The translations under genes and the position numbers were made by a program. Of a DNA stretch of 64,000 nucleotides, positions 1-7,898 are shown piece after piece. Position 1 is the first letter of the stretch. Each line of letters starts with the position of its first letter. Source of the DNA: UBA1494_A sp963973975 (GTDB lineage: Bacteria > Bacteroidota > Bacteroidia > Flavobacteriales_E > Vicingaceae). The notes beneath the pieces were generated by a model. The model saw nothing but the letters and a program-made list of their open reading frames with translations. It ran no database searches and was not told where the DNA came from. The stretch spans positions 5,854 to 69,853 of the forward strand of contig CAXBCF010000015.1 of the NCBI GenBank assembly GCA_963973975.1, read 5' to 3'.

Positions 1-1959
1 AATCACCCGAACTTCTTCCCCGTATTTTTCTCCAAACAATGCCATGGCTCCTTTTTTCTCAGCCTCTACTTTGGGGATTGACCGCATTTCATTCAGGCTT
101 AAGTTCTCTCTGATTTTCTGATTAACCTGATGCTCAATCTCTCTCAACTCTTCTGAACTTACTTTTTGAAAATGAGAAAAATCAAATCGCAAATAATCTG
201 AATTTACCAAAGAGCCTTTTTGCTCAACATGCTTTCCTAAAATAGTGCGAAGCGCAAAATGCAATAAGTGAGTTGAGGTGTGATTGGCTGCAGTTAAATT
301 TCGCTTTGATTGATTTACAACCGCCTTAAATTGAGCTTCAAGATTGGTTGGAATTTGATCGCAAAGGTGAACGATTAAGTTGTTTTCCTTTTTTGTATCT
401 AGAATCGAATACTTTTTTCCTTCCGCTTCCAAATAACCAGAATCTCCCACCTGTCCCCCACCTTCAGGATAAAAAGGTGTTTGGTTCAACACAATTTGGT
501 AGGAAGTTTTACCTTTCTGCTCAATGCTTCTGAAGCGTGTGATTCTTACTTGAGTTTCAGTGAAATCATAACCTACAAAATCCTCTTTATCTGACTTGTA
601 AACAATGTTCCAATCGCCTGCATCGATTGTTGCAGCAGCTCTAGAACGTGTTTTCTGAGCTTGAAGATTCTTTTCAAAACCAATTAAGTCTACTTCTAAA
701 CCATTTTCCTGAGCCAACAATGCGGTTAAATCGAGCGGAAAACCAAACGTATCATACAATTCAAAAGCAAAATCCCCGGCAACTTTTTTGTGACCTTCTT
801 TCACATAAGTCTCAAACAATTGAATCCCTTTGTCCAAGGTTCTCAAAAAAGATTGCTCTTCTTCTTGAATTACTTTTTCAATTAGGCTTTGCTGTTTCTT
901 TAGCTCAGGAAAAGTAACTCCAAGAACTTTAATCAGCGGTTCAATCATTTGATATAAAAAAGCTGATTTTAGGTCAAGAAAACTGTAGCCATACCTCACC
1001 GCTCGACGAAGAATTCTTCGAATAACATAGCCTGCGCCAGTGTTAGAAGGCAATTGACCGTCGGCAATTGAAAAAGTAATGGCTCGAATGTGATCAACGA
1101 TTACTCTAAAAGCAACATCCGATTTTTTAGTACTTGCCGTATATTTTTTGTCAGTTATTTTTTCTAAAAATAAAATAGAAGGCATAAATAGATCCGTATC
1201 GTAATTGGATGTTTTCCCCTGAACAGCCATGCACAAGCGCTCAAAACCCATACCTGTATCTACATGTTGTTCAGGCAATTTTTCCAAGGATTGATCTTTC
1301 AATCGATTGAACTCCATAAAAACCAAGTTCCAAATTTCTACAACTTGTGGATGATCATTGTTAACCAATTCCTTACCTGGTATTTTTTTTCTTTCCTCGT
1401 CAGTTCTCAGGTCAATGTGAATCTCAGAACAAGGTCCACAAGGACCTACATCTCCCATCTCCCAAAAATTGTCTTTTTTAGAGGCTTTTAATATCCGATC
1501 TTCTGAAATTATTTTCTTCCAAGCATTGTATGAATCGCTGTCTTCTTCTAATCCGTCAATATCATCTCCTTCAAAAATGGTAACGTATAATCGCTCCTTT
1601 TCAAGTTTTAAAACTTCCGTCAAAAACTCCCAAGCCCAAGGAATCATTTCTTCTTTAAAAAAGTCTCCAAACGACCAGTTACCGAGCATTTCAAACATGG
1701 TATGGTGGTAGGTATCTACCCCAACTTCTTCCAAATCATTATGCTTTCCTGAAACGCGCAAACATTTTTGAGTATCGACAACACGTTTGTATTTTGGCTG
1801 CTCATTTCCCAAGAAAAAGTTCTTGAACTGATTCATTCCTGCGTTTGTAAACAACAAGCTAGGATCGTCTTTTATCACGATTGGAGCTGAGTTGACAAGC
1901 TGGTGTCCCTTGCTTTGAAAAAAATTAAAAAATGCATTTCGAATACTTTGTGAATCCAT
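1..1959 (-). CDS. alaS: Alanyl-tRNA synthetase (3' part beyond window)
   Basis: Charges tRNA-Ala with alanine in the cytoplasm. The frame is open from an ATG at 1957-1959 to base 1, giving 653 residues of a protein usually about 870 long, so the end of the editing region and the C-Ala domain lie outside the window. The N-terminal class II catalytic core is clear (HHTMFEMLGNW near residue 70, RILRRAVRYG near residue 320). The editing-domain zinc motif HTSTH is at residues 560-564, with both histidines kept. It is divergently oriented from the M23 peptidase gene. Many antisense ORFs over this stretch are shadows. The family call is near certain. Confidence 0.97.
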   Translation of the reverse strand, partial: MDSQSIRNAFFNFFQSKGHQLVNSAPIVIKDDPSLLFTNAGMNQFKNFFLGNEQPKYKRVVDTQKCLRVSGKHNDLEEVGVDTYHHTMFEMLGNWSFGDFFKEEMIPWAWEFLTEVLKLEKERLYVTIFEGDDIDGLEEDSDSYNAWKKIISEDRILKASKKDNFWEMGDVGPCGPCSEIHIDLRTDEERKKIPGKELVNNDHPQVVEIWNLVFMEFNRLKDQSLEKLPEQHVDTGMGFERLCMAVQGKTSNYDTDLFMPSILFLEKITDKKYTASTKKSDVAFRVIVDHIRAITFSIADGQLPSNTGAGYVIRRILRRAVRYGYSFLDLKSAFLYQMIEPLIKVLGVTFPELKKQQSLIEKVIQEEEQSFLRTLDKGIQLFETYVKEGHKKVAGDFAFELYDTFGFPLDLTALLAQENGLEVDLIGFEKNLQAQKTRSRAAATIDAGDWNIVYKSDKEDFVGYDFTETQVRITRFRSIEQKGKTSYQIVLNQTPFYPEGGGQVGDSGYLEAEGKKYSILDTKKENNLIVHLCDQIPTNLEAQFKAVVNQSKRNLTAANHTSTHLLHFALRTILGKHVEQKGSLVNSDYLRFDFSHFQKVSSEELREIEHQVNQKIRENLSLNEMRSIPKVEAEKKGAMALFGEKYGEEVRVI

Positions 1960-2023
1960 CAATGTTGAAAACTTTAATTTCTTGATAACGTAATTTAACA
2001 ATCACGCTGCACCTTTGCAAAAG

Positions 2024-2051
2024 TTGAAATAAACATAAACTATTACATTTG
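2024..2051 (+). promoter_or_regulatory. Bacteroidota-type promoter of the M23 peptidase gene
   Basis: A TTG at 2024-2026 is followed after 17 bases by TACATTTG (2044-2051), which fits the known Bacteroidota sigma-A pattern of a -33 TTG and a -7 TAnnTTTG. Transcription would start near 2055, about 40 bases before the TTG start codon at 2096. This is motif matching only. Confidence 0.45.
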
Positions 2052-2095
2052 CAGCGTTTAATAAGTTTGCAAAAATAATTAAATCAAGTTCTAAA

Positions 2096-3067
2096 TTGAG
2101 TAAGACAAAATATCGTTTTAATACCCGAACGCTGAGCTATGAAAAAATTGAGCTTGACTGGAAGCAGCGCATCTTAAAATTTTCTACTTTCTTCATTTCT
2201 AGCATTTTTATAGGCTTTTTATTTTATGTAGCTGCCGGAGTAATACTTGATTCTCCTAAAGAAAAATTGCTAAAGAAAGAAAATAGTCATCTAAAAGCTC
2301 AATACGATTTACTGGATAAACGCTTAGAACAACTTTCAAATGTATTGGCCGATATTCAACGAAGAGACGATGAAATTTATCGAATCATTTTTGAGGCTGA
2401 ACCTATTCCTAAAGAAATTAGAGAAGCAGGATTTGGAGGAATTAATCGCTACAAAGAATTGGAAGGATACAGAAATTCTGATTTAATTATTGAAAGTTCT
2501 AAGAAATTAGATAAAATCACCAAACAGTTATACATACAAACTAAGTCTTATGACGAGGTTTTCAATATGGCGATTAAAAAAGAGCAAATGTTGGCTTCAA
2601 TTCCTGCCATTCAACCTGTTTCCAATAAAGATTTGAAGCGAATGGCATCTGGTTATGGCATTCGAATGCACCCAATTTACAAATACCGAAAAATGCATAC
2701 AGGCATGGATTTTTCAGCCGAAAGGGGAGCAGAAATATATGCGACAGGTGAAGGGAAGGTGGTTCATGTTGAAAGTAGTAATAGAGGTTATGGAAACCAT
2801 ATAATTATTGATCACGGATACGGTTATCAAACACTTTATGCACACATGAGTAGTTTCAATGTACGAAGAGGAGAAAGCGTAAAAAGAGGGCAAACAATCG
2901 GATTTATTGGAAGTACAGGAACTTCAGTAGCTCCACACTTACACTATGAAGTGATTAAGAATGGAGAGAAAGTAAACCCTATAAATTTCTACTTTAACGA
3001 TCTTACACCAGAAGAATACGAGCAAATGATTGAAATTGCTTCTCAGCCAACCCAATCTTTTGATTAA
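2096..3067 (+). CDS. M23 family metallopeptidase (murein endopeptidase-like)
   Basis: Probable cell-wall hydrolase of the LytM/M23 family, anchored in the inner membrane and facing the periplasm. One membrane segment lies at about residues 29-51, followed by a coiled coil (about 60-100) and a C-terminal peptidase domain (about 180-300). The zinc ligands are complete: H201 and D205 in HxxxD, and H281-x-H283. The start is TTG at 2096; the next ATG is far inside, and the SKxKY...LSYEKI N-terminus is typical of Bacteroidota homologues, so the TTG start is preferred. The next gene, a MerR regulator, begins 35 bases downstream, and this pair next to alaS is a recurrent Bacteroidota neighbourhood. 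Confidence 0.9.
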   Translation: MSKTKYRFNTRTLSYEKIELDWKQRILKFSTFFISSIFIGFLFYVAAGVILDSPKEKLLKKENSHLKAQYDLLDKRLEQLSNVLADIQRRDDEIYRIIFEAEPIPKEIREAGFGGINRYKELEGYRNSDLIIESSKKLDKITKQLYIQTKSYDEVFNMAIKKEQMLASIPAIQPVSNKDLKRMASGYGIRMHPIYKYRKMHTGMDFSAERGAEIYATGEGKVVHVESSNRGYGNHIIIDHGYGYQTLYAHMSSFNVRRGESVKRGQTIGFIGSTGTSVAPHLHYEVIKNGEKVNPINFYFNDLTPEEYEQMIEIASQPTQSFD

Positions 3068-3102
3068 GCAATTTTCTCCCTAATTTAGTCTCGAATTATA
3101 TC

Positions 3103-3429
3103 ATGGAAAAAAGCAGTTCGAAACTATATTATAGTATTGGTGAAGTCAGCAAAATTTTTGGTGTCAATACTTCGTTGATCCGATTTTGGGAAAATGAATT
3201 CAGTATTCTGAAACCCCACAAAAATAAAAAAGGCAACCGTCTTTTTACTCAAAAAGACCTAGACAACCTTCACTTAATTTTTCACTTGGTAAAAGAAAAA
3301 GGATATACTCTTGAAGGTGCAAAAAACAAATTAAAGGAAAATAGCTCCGGAGTTACCGACCAAGTTGAAATGCTGAAATCCTTGAAAAAAATCAGGTCTT
3401 TCTTAGTGGAATTAAAAGAGGAACTTTAG
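3103..3429 (+). CDS. MerR-family transcriptional regulator
   Basis: Small DNA-binding protein of 108 residues. The N-terminal winged helix-turn-helix of the MerR type is clear: YSIGEVSKIFGV at about residues 10-21, then TSLIRFWENEF, and the wing GNRLFTQKDL. The C-terminal half is helical and short, with no cysteine cluster or ligand-binding domain, so no metal-sensing role can be read from it. It lies 35 bases behind the M23 peptidase on the same strand, probably co-transcribed. Its stop sits two bases from the convergent stop of the membrane protein on the other strand. The target is unknown. Confidence 0.88.
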   Translation: MEKSSSKLYYSIGEVSKIFGVNTSLIRFWENEFSILKPHKNKKGNRLFTQKDLDNLHLIFHLVKEKGYTLEGAKNKLKENSSGVTDQVEMLKSLKKIRSFLVELKEEL

Positions 3430-3431
3430 CA

Positions 3432-5186
3432 TTACTTTACCTGAACTAAAACTTTCTGTTGCAGTCCGAACCACATCAAACCCTCAATTACTAAATCAGC
3501 TTGAAGTAGGTATTCTCCTGATTTTTCAGGTATTGCTAATCTAATGTCTTGAGTGTAAGAATTTAATACATCTACTTCCAAAAGTGTTCTAATTCCATCC
3601 CAACGATAGGTTGAACCGTCTTTATTATACCAATGACAAGCAATAAACGTTTGTCCTTCTATTCCTGAAGGTATTTTGGAACCACTTTTATTCAAAATGT
3701 AAACCTCATGGATAATTGTGTCTCCTTTCTGAAAAATCAATCCTTCTTTAGGTTGATAAAAACTAATGGAAACTGCATCTTTAATTTCACTTGGATCAAT
3801 TACATAATCAGCCGTATTCAATTCATAATAGGAAGAAGTATTAAATTTAAAAAATCGTTCGTTTAAGAATGAATGTGGCATTACATCAAACATTCGAAAA
3901 ATAAAACTGGAATCAGTTAGGTTTTTACGATTATTTTGAAAGTCTAAATCTTCTTCTGTAGCAATAGTCACTGAAGCCTCTTTTCCGTCAATAGCTGAGA
4001 ATAATAAAGTTTCTATAGGATTAGCCCAATTTATTAAAGAATAGGATTTTGCGAAATTATCTGTTTTTAAAAGTAATTTACTGTGCCCTACTGTTTGAGC
4101 ATAATCAACAAGGTGATTAAGTTGCTGCTCTCTTTGATCAAATGTTTTGCCGAAATCTAGTATCCAAAAAACTCTAAAAATTGCAATCCCAACAAAGAAA
4201 ATTAATCCCAATGATTGAATGGTAGCTGAAGTATTTTTCCAAACTTCATGTAAAACAATAAAGACTATTAAAAAAACAATCGGACTGATTAGCGCTTCTG
4301 TGTAAAACCCAAACTGATTGATACGTTCAATGGCGCTGATTAAAACGATTAAAATGACTAATGAGCCAAGAAATAGGGCTATTTTTTTAAGCGCTCTTTT
4401 AAAAATGAAGTAGCTAAGAATGATGAGCATAAAAACTAATAATTCAGGATAGAATTCTACAAAAACTTGAAAAACATCTGGCCAATAATTAGAGTCAATT
4501 GCACCTGAAGTAAAAATTCCATTAGAATTTTGAAGCTTAGCTTGGTCGTATTGTCCCATTGAAACCAAACGAATAACAACTCCAATGAAAAAGAAAAAGA
4601 TTATTGAAAGGTGAATGCGTTGCTGCCAACCTCTGTTAAGGTAATCGAAAGCAATTAAAAACGGAATTAAAAACAAATTGGCAGGATGTGAAAACAAGAT
4701 CAACCATTCAATTAATAACAACAAAATCAACCATTTATCGTCTTTGTATTTTCCTGAACGTAAAATAGAATAGAAAACAATTGCCAAAGCAGCACCATGG
4801 CAAATTTCTAAAGATGGAACATGAAACAACCACAACTGTCCGATTAAATGAATCAACAGCAAAGAAACTCCTGCGGCTAAATCTTTTAATTTATAAACTA
4901 AAAAGATAAACAGTAAGTAATAGATTAACTCTACTCCTGCCGAATACGAAAGCATTAAATGTTTTAGTGGCAAACCTAAATGATAACCAATTATTGGTAT
5001 TATTTGAGAAAACCCTAACAACAACCTGCTGTGCTCAATGTGAAACCAACCAGAATTGATGGAATGAAAGAAAAAGTAAGCTGAATCAGCAAAAAATCGC
5101 TGCTTATAAAGGAAGATAGAAAGAATAATGAGCATGATAAAAATACCATGCATTAAATAAAGAACTGCTTTACTTGAGTTTTTCAT
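3432..5186 (-). CDS. Polytopic membrane protein with C-terminal beta domain, function unknown
   Basis: A 584-residue protein. The first two thirds hold roughly ten hydrophobic segments (starting at residues 8-28), and an extracytoplasmic tail of about 200 residues ends in a beta-rich stretch (about 475-584) with aromatic and Gly motifs such as HWYNKDG and YRWDG. The topology recalls GT-C glycosyltransferases or surface-polysaccharide polymerases, but I see no clear acidic catalytic motif in the first loop, so no enzyme name is given. It is a single gene, convergent with merR. The upstream region is the long repeat-bearing gap before hldD. Confidence 0.6.
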   Translation of the reverse strand: MKNSSKAVLYLMHGIFIMLIILSIFLYKQRFFADSAYFFFHSINSGWFHIEHSRLLLGFSQIIPIIGYHLGLPLKHLMLSYSAGVELIYYLLFIFLVYKLKDLAAGVSLLLIHLIGQLWLFHVPSLEICHGAALAIVFYSILRSGKYKDDKWLILLLLIEWLILFSHPANLFLIPFLIAFDYLNRGWQQRIHLSIIFFFFIGVVIRLVSMGQYDQAKLQNSNGIFTSGAIDSNYWPDVFQVFVEFYPELLVFMLIILSYFIFKRALKKIALFLGSLVILIVLISAIERINQFGFYTEALISPIVFLIVFIVLHEVWKNTSATIQSLGLIFFVGIAIFRVFWILDFGKTFDQREQQLNHLVDYAQTVGHSKLLLKTDNFAKSYSLINWANPIETLLFSAIDGKEASVTIATEEDLDFQNNRKNLTDSSFIFRMFDVMPHSFLNERFFKFNTSSYYELNTADYVIDPSEIKDAVSISFYQPKEGLIFQKGDTIIHEVYILNKSGSKIPSGIEGQTFIACHWYNKDGSTYRWDGIRTLLEVDVLNSYTQDIRLAIPEKSGEYLLQADLVIEGLMWFGLQQKVLVQVK

Positions 5187-5493
5187 TTTATACCAAATTA
5201 GTATTTAAATCATTGTTGTCCGATAAAAGCAATATATTAATCTAATATTACAATATTTTGTCGATTTATCTACTTGATTTTAAATCGTTTCTCTAAAATA
5301 AAACTATTTCAATTGAGCTATTTAAATCAATGGGGGTTCTTTTTAAAAATGTAGATTTTTCATTTTTTTCGCCGTGAAAAAAACGAAATCGAAGATTCAC
5401 GAACACAAATCAATAAATAAGAAGTGAGCTAAACAAAAAAAACTCGTCCTTTGAATTTTTATTTTTTCCAAATTTTATAAATCCTAAGTTCAG

Positions 5494-5529
5494 CCGAGTG
5501 ATCTTCCATCACAGATGGAAGCTTCTCGG
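5494..5529. repeat. Two-tier hairpin in intergenic DNA
   Basis: CCGAG...CTTCCATC ACA GATGGAAG...CTCGG forms an 8-bp inner stem with a 3-base loop and a 5-bp outer stem. No long U-tract follows, so it is only a possible terminator or transcript-end structure for the membrane-protein or hldD region. Confidence 0.5.
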
Positions 5530-5663
5530 TTTCTCTAAGAATTTATTTCATTTTCCAAAAAGCAAATTCTAGGGACAGCTTAAAAATCAACATACGTTTT
5601 TTTAAAAAATATTTTTTTTTCGGACACTTGTGTATTTAAATACTGTTAATTAAGTTTTTTAGG

Positions 5664-5862
5664 TATAATGCCGATATAGATTTTAAGGAACATTTTGTAC
5701 TAAAACGAATGACCATTTATTTATTTATATATTTAATGTACAATGCCGATGCTATAGACGTTTAGTCCAAAGTTAGTTGGACTATTACGTATATGCTATC
5801 GGTATTATGTGACAACCTGTCCCGAACTTGCTTCGGGATTTAAAATCATAATCGGTATTAGA
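5664..5862. repeat. MITE-like element with imperfect terminal inverted repeats
   Basis: The left end TAATGCCGATATAGATTTTAA and the reverse complement of the right end, TAATACCGATTATGATTTTAA, match at about 17 of 21 positions and point inwards, enclosing about 200 bp. The left-end 21-mer occurs again, inverted and exact, at 19127-19147, so this is a dispersed repeat. The stop codon of hldD (5858-5860) lies inside the right terminal repeat. No transposase is encoded, so if mobile it would depend on one elsewhere. Confidence 0.5.
5740..5810. repeat. Imperfect palindrome, about 30-bp arms
   Basis: The arms at 5740-5769 and 5779-5810 carry AATGCCGAT...TAGTCC and its near reverse complement GGACTA...ATCGGTATT, separated by about 9 bases. 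It shares the AATRCCGAT core with the flanking terminal repeats and with the copy at 19 kb, and is nested inside the MITE-like element. Confidence 0.5.
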
Positions 5863-6823
5863 AATAACGCTGTTCGATTAGGTAATTTTCTAAGTAATCT
5901 TTTACACCCTCCTCCAAACTTGTAAATTCATCGGAATATCCTGCAGCTTTCAATTTTGACATATCAGCTTCTGTAAAATATTGGTACTTATCGCGAATGT
6001 CTTCTGGAGTTGGAATAAAACTAATTTTAGGTTCTATTTCAAGTGCATTGAAGGTACTTTTAACTAAGTCCAAAAATGTGCGCGCTTTTCCAGAACCCAA
6101 ATTATAAAGTCCACTTTCAGGTTGGTTCAGCATCATCCAATAACAGACGTTTACTAAATCTTTTACATAAATAAAGTCTCTTTCTTGTTCCCCATCTTTA
6201 TAATTTGGATTGTGCGACTGAAACAACTTCATGCCGCCACTCGCTTTTATTTGATTAAAAGCATGAAAAATAACAGATGCCATTCTACCCTTATGGTATT
6301 CGTTTGGTCCATAAACATTGAAAAATTTCAATCCACACCAAAAAGGAGGAGAACTCTTTTGTTTCAAAGCCCATTTATCGAATTCATTTTTTGAAACACC
6401 ATAGGGATTTAACGGCTTCAATTGCTCCACTACTTGATGCTTATCGACATAGCCGAATTCTCCTAAACCATAAGTTGCAGCCGATGAAGCATAAATCAAA
6501 GGAATTTGATTCACAGAGCAAATTTGCCATATCAATTTAGTGTAGTTTACATTTAATTCATCAAAAATTTGCTGATCAAATTCAGTAGTATCGGTTCTTG
6601 CACCAATGTGATAAACAAACTCTACATCGGTAGCATTTGTTTCAAACCAAGCAATAAACTGCTTGCGTTCAATTTTTTGACTAAAATTTTTACCTTCTAG
6701 GTTTTTGTTTTTATTCGGAAAAGAAAAATCATCAACAATAATCAAATTATTGATTCCTTTCTGGTTCATAAAGCTAATTAAATAACTTCCAATAAACCCT
6801 GCTGCTCCAGTGACTACAATCAT
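5858..6823 (-). CDS. hldD: ADP-L-glycero-D-manno-heptose 6-epimerase
   Basis: Extended short-chain dehydrogenase that epimerises ADP-D-glycero-manno-heptose to the L-glycero form for the inner core of lipopolysaccharide, in the cytoplasm. The 321 residues match the family. The Rossmann motif GAAGFIGS is at residues 6-13, ASSAATYG near 112-119, and the catalytic YxxxK is Y141-GVS-K145. KFFNVYGPNEYHKGRMASV and GEQERDFIYVKD are typical of HldD. It is a single-gene unit, flanked on both sides by AATCGGTATTA-type repeats, and its stop codon falls within one of them. Confidence 0.93.
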   Translation of the reverse strand: MIVVTGAAGFIGSYLISFMNQKGINNLIIVDDFSFPNKNKNLEGKNFSQKIERKQFIAWFETNATDVEFVYHIGARTDTTEFDQQIFDELNVNYTKLIWQICSVNQIPLIYASSAATYGLGEFGYVDKHQVVEQLKPLNPYGVSKNEFDKWALKQKSSPPFWCGLKFFNVYGPNEYHKGRMASVIFHAFNQIKASGGMKLFQSHNPNYKDGEQERDFIYVKDLVNVCYWMMLNQPESGLYNLGSGKARTFLDLVKSTFNALEIEPKISFIPTPEDIRDKYQYFTEADMSKLKAAGYSDEFTSLEEGVKDYLENYLIEQRYF

Positions 6824-6892
6824 ATGAATGTGCTTATTGTGAAAAATCCAAATTTAGTGTTTTATACTAATTCTCATTATAAAACAGTTCTT

Positions 6893-6932
6893 CTTTTGGA
6901 CCGTATTATATTCGTAATCGGTATTACGTGGG
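6893..6932. repeat. Further ATCGGTATTA repeat copy upstream of hldD
   Basis: ACCGTATTATATTCGTAATC followed by GGTATTACGT carries the ATCGGTATTA core (6917-6926) also found at 5798-5808 and 5851-5860. It contains a short self-complementary CGTAAT...ATTACG. It probably belongs to the same repeat family. It lies between hldD and the lanthipeptide operon end. Confidence 0.4.
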
Positions 6933-7008
6933 AAAGTTAAGGTGCGGGATTGATGAAAAGGTTACGGAAAATTAATTCAAATTTAAATATCTTATTTTCC
7001 ATAAAATA

Positions 7009-7857
7009 CTATGACTCCTTTTGAACCTTCAATTCACTGAATAAGTAATCTAATAAATAAATATTTTCTTTTTTATACTTAAGTGGCAAAATATAAGAGC
7101 ATTGTATAAAAAAGTTTCCTGAAAAAAGAAATCCAGTAATTTCAGTGAATCGGTTCTGATTCGAAACTATCCTTCTATAATTGACAGTGTTGACACCATA
7201 ATATTTACAGTAATATTCTACTTTTGTACTCTTATCTTCCAATAAAATAATATTTTCCTGCTCCTTTAGAAATATATCTGATGAAAATCCTTTTGAAAGT
7301 GGACTATAAAATTTAAAATATATTATTTGTTTAACCAAAGCTGCAGTATGAAGTTCAAATAAGCTAGGGTATAATATACAGAGTAGATCATTTGAGTTCA
7401 GCTTTGATAAGCCATTAAGAGTGACCCATGAATTTGGTGGAAATATTGTTATATCATAACCATCAATTTTAAACACTTCAAAAAATGTTTTTATTTCATC
7501 AATGTTGTTTTCTCCAATAACTTTAAGCTGAAGTTCATATTCTGACATAATTCTTCTCTGAAAGACAATTGAAAAAGATAGGTTTGAATAAATAATACCA
7601 ATTTTGAGTCCAACTTCTTTCAATAGCAAAATAAAATCTTCTATCGTTTTTAGACTTAAATCAATATCTGAATGAACATACTTAACTGCAATATTCACAT
7701 TGCAATTTGGGGTTTTAGTACTTAATAATGTGTCTAATTTTCTGGTACTATTACCATTTAAGGCTGACAAAACGAAATCATGCTGAACTAACCCATTTGA
7801 AAAATTATTTTTAAAATAAGTATCTAATAATTCTCTATTAATATTTTTTTCATTCAT
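7009..7857 (-). CDS. Unknown protein, last gene of the lanthipeptide operon
   Basis: A 282-residue protein that I do not recognise. No signal peptide and no convincing membrane helix; mixed alpha/beta character, rich in Asn, Lys, Ile and Leu like the rest of the operon. It starts 41 bases behind lanB on the same strand, so co-transcription is likely. Landmarks are FPPNSWVTLNGL near residue 140 and a run of Tyr/Phe-rich strands after residue 170. Possible roles are an accessory modification, leader-binding or self-protection factor, but nothing in the sequence picks one. There is no CxxxCxxC radical-SAM motif and no ABC or protease motif. Confidence 0.6.
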   Translation of the reverse strand: MNEKNINRELLDTYFKNNFSNGLVQHDFVLSALNGNSTRKLDTLLSTKTPNCNVNIAVKYVHSDIDLSLKTIEDFILLLKEVGLKIGIIYSNLSFSIVFQRRIMSEYELQLKVIGENNIDEIKTFFEVFKIDGYDITIFPPNSWVTLNGLSKLNSNDLLCILYPSLFELHTAALVKQIIYFKFYSPLSKGFSSDIFLKEQENIILLEDKSTKVEYYCKYYGVNTVNYRRIVSNQNRFTEITGFLFSGNFFIQCSYILPLKYKKENIYLLDYLFSELKVQKES

Positions 7858-7898
7858 AAAAAAATTTGACTATTTTAACATAAATAAATTGTGATTAA

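Larger units (their letters stand above)
5187..5857. other. Non-coding gap with palindromic repeats
   Basis: No credible ORF. The stretch is very AT-rich and contains three structured pieces described separately: a hairpin at 5494-5529, an imperfect palindrome at 5740-5810, and an inverted-repeat pair at about 5664-5684 and 5841-5862. A further GC-containing hairpin (CCCGAA/TTCGGG type) lies near 5820-5838. Confidence 0.7.

Noticed and set aside
348..1711. Several plus-strand ORFs of 60-90 codons
   Set aside because: They lie antisense to alaS, whose reading over the same bases is unmistakable; they have no start context or recognisable family.
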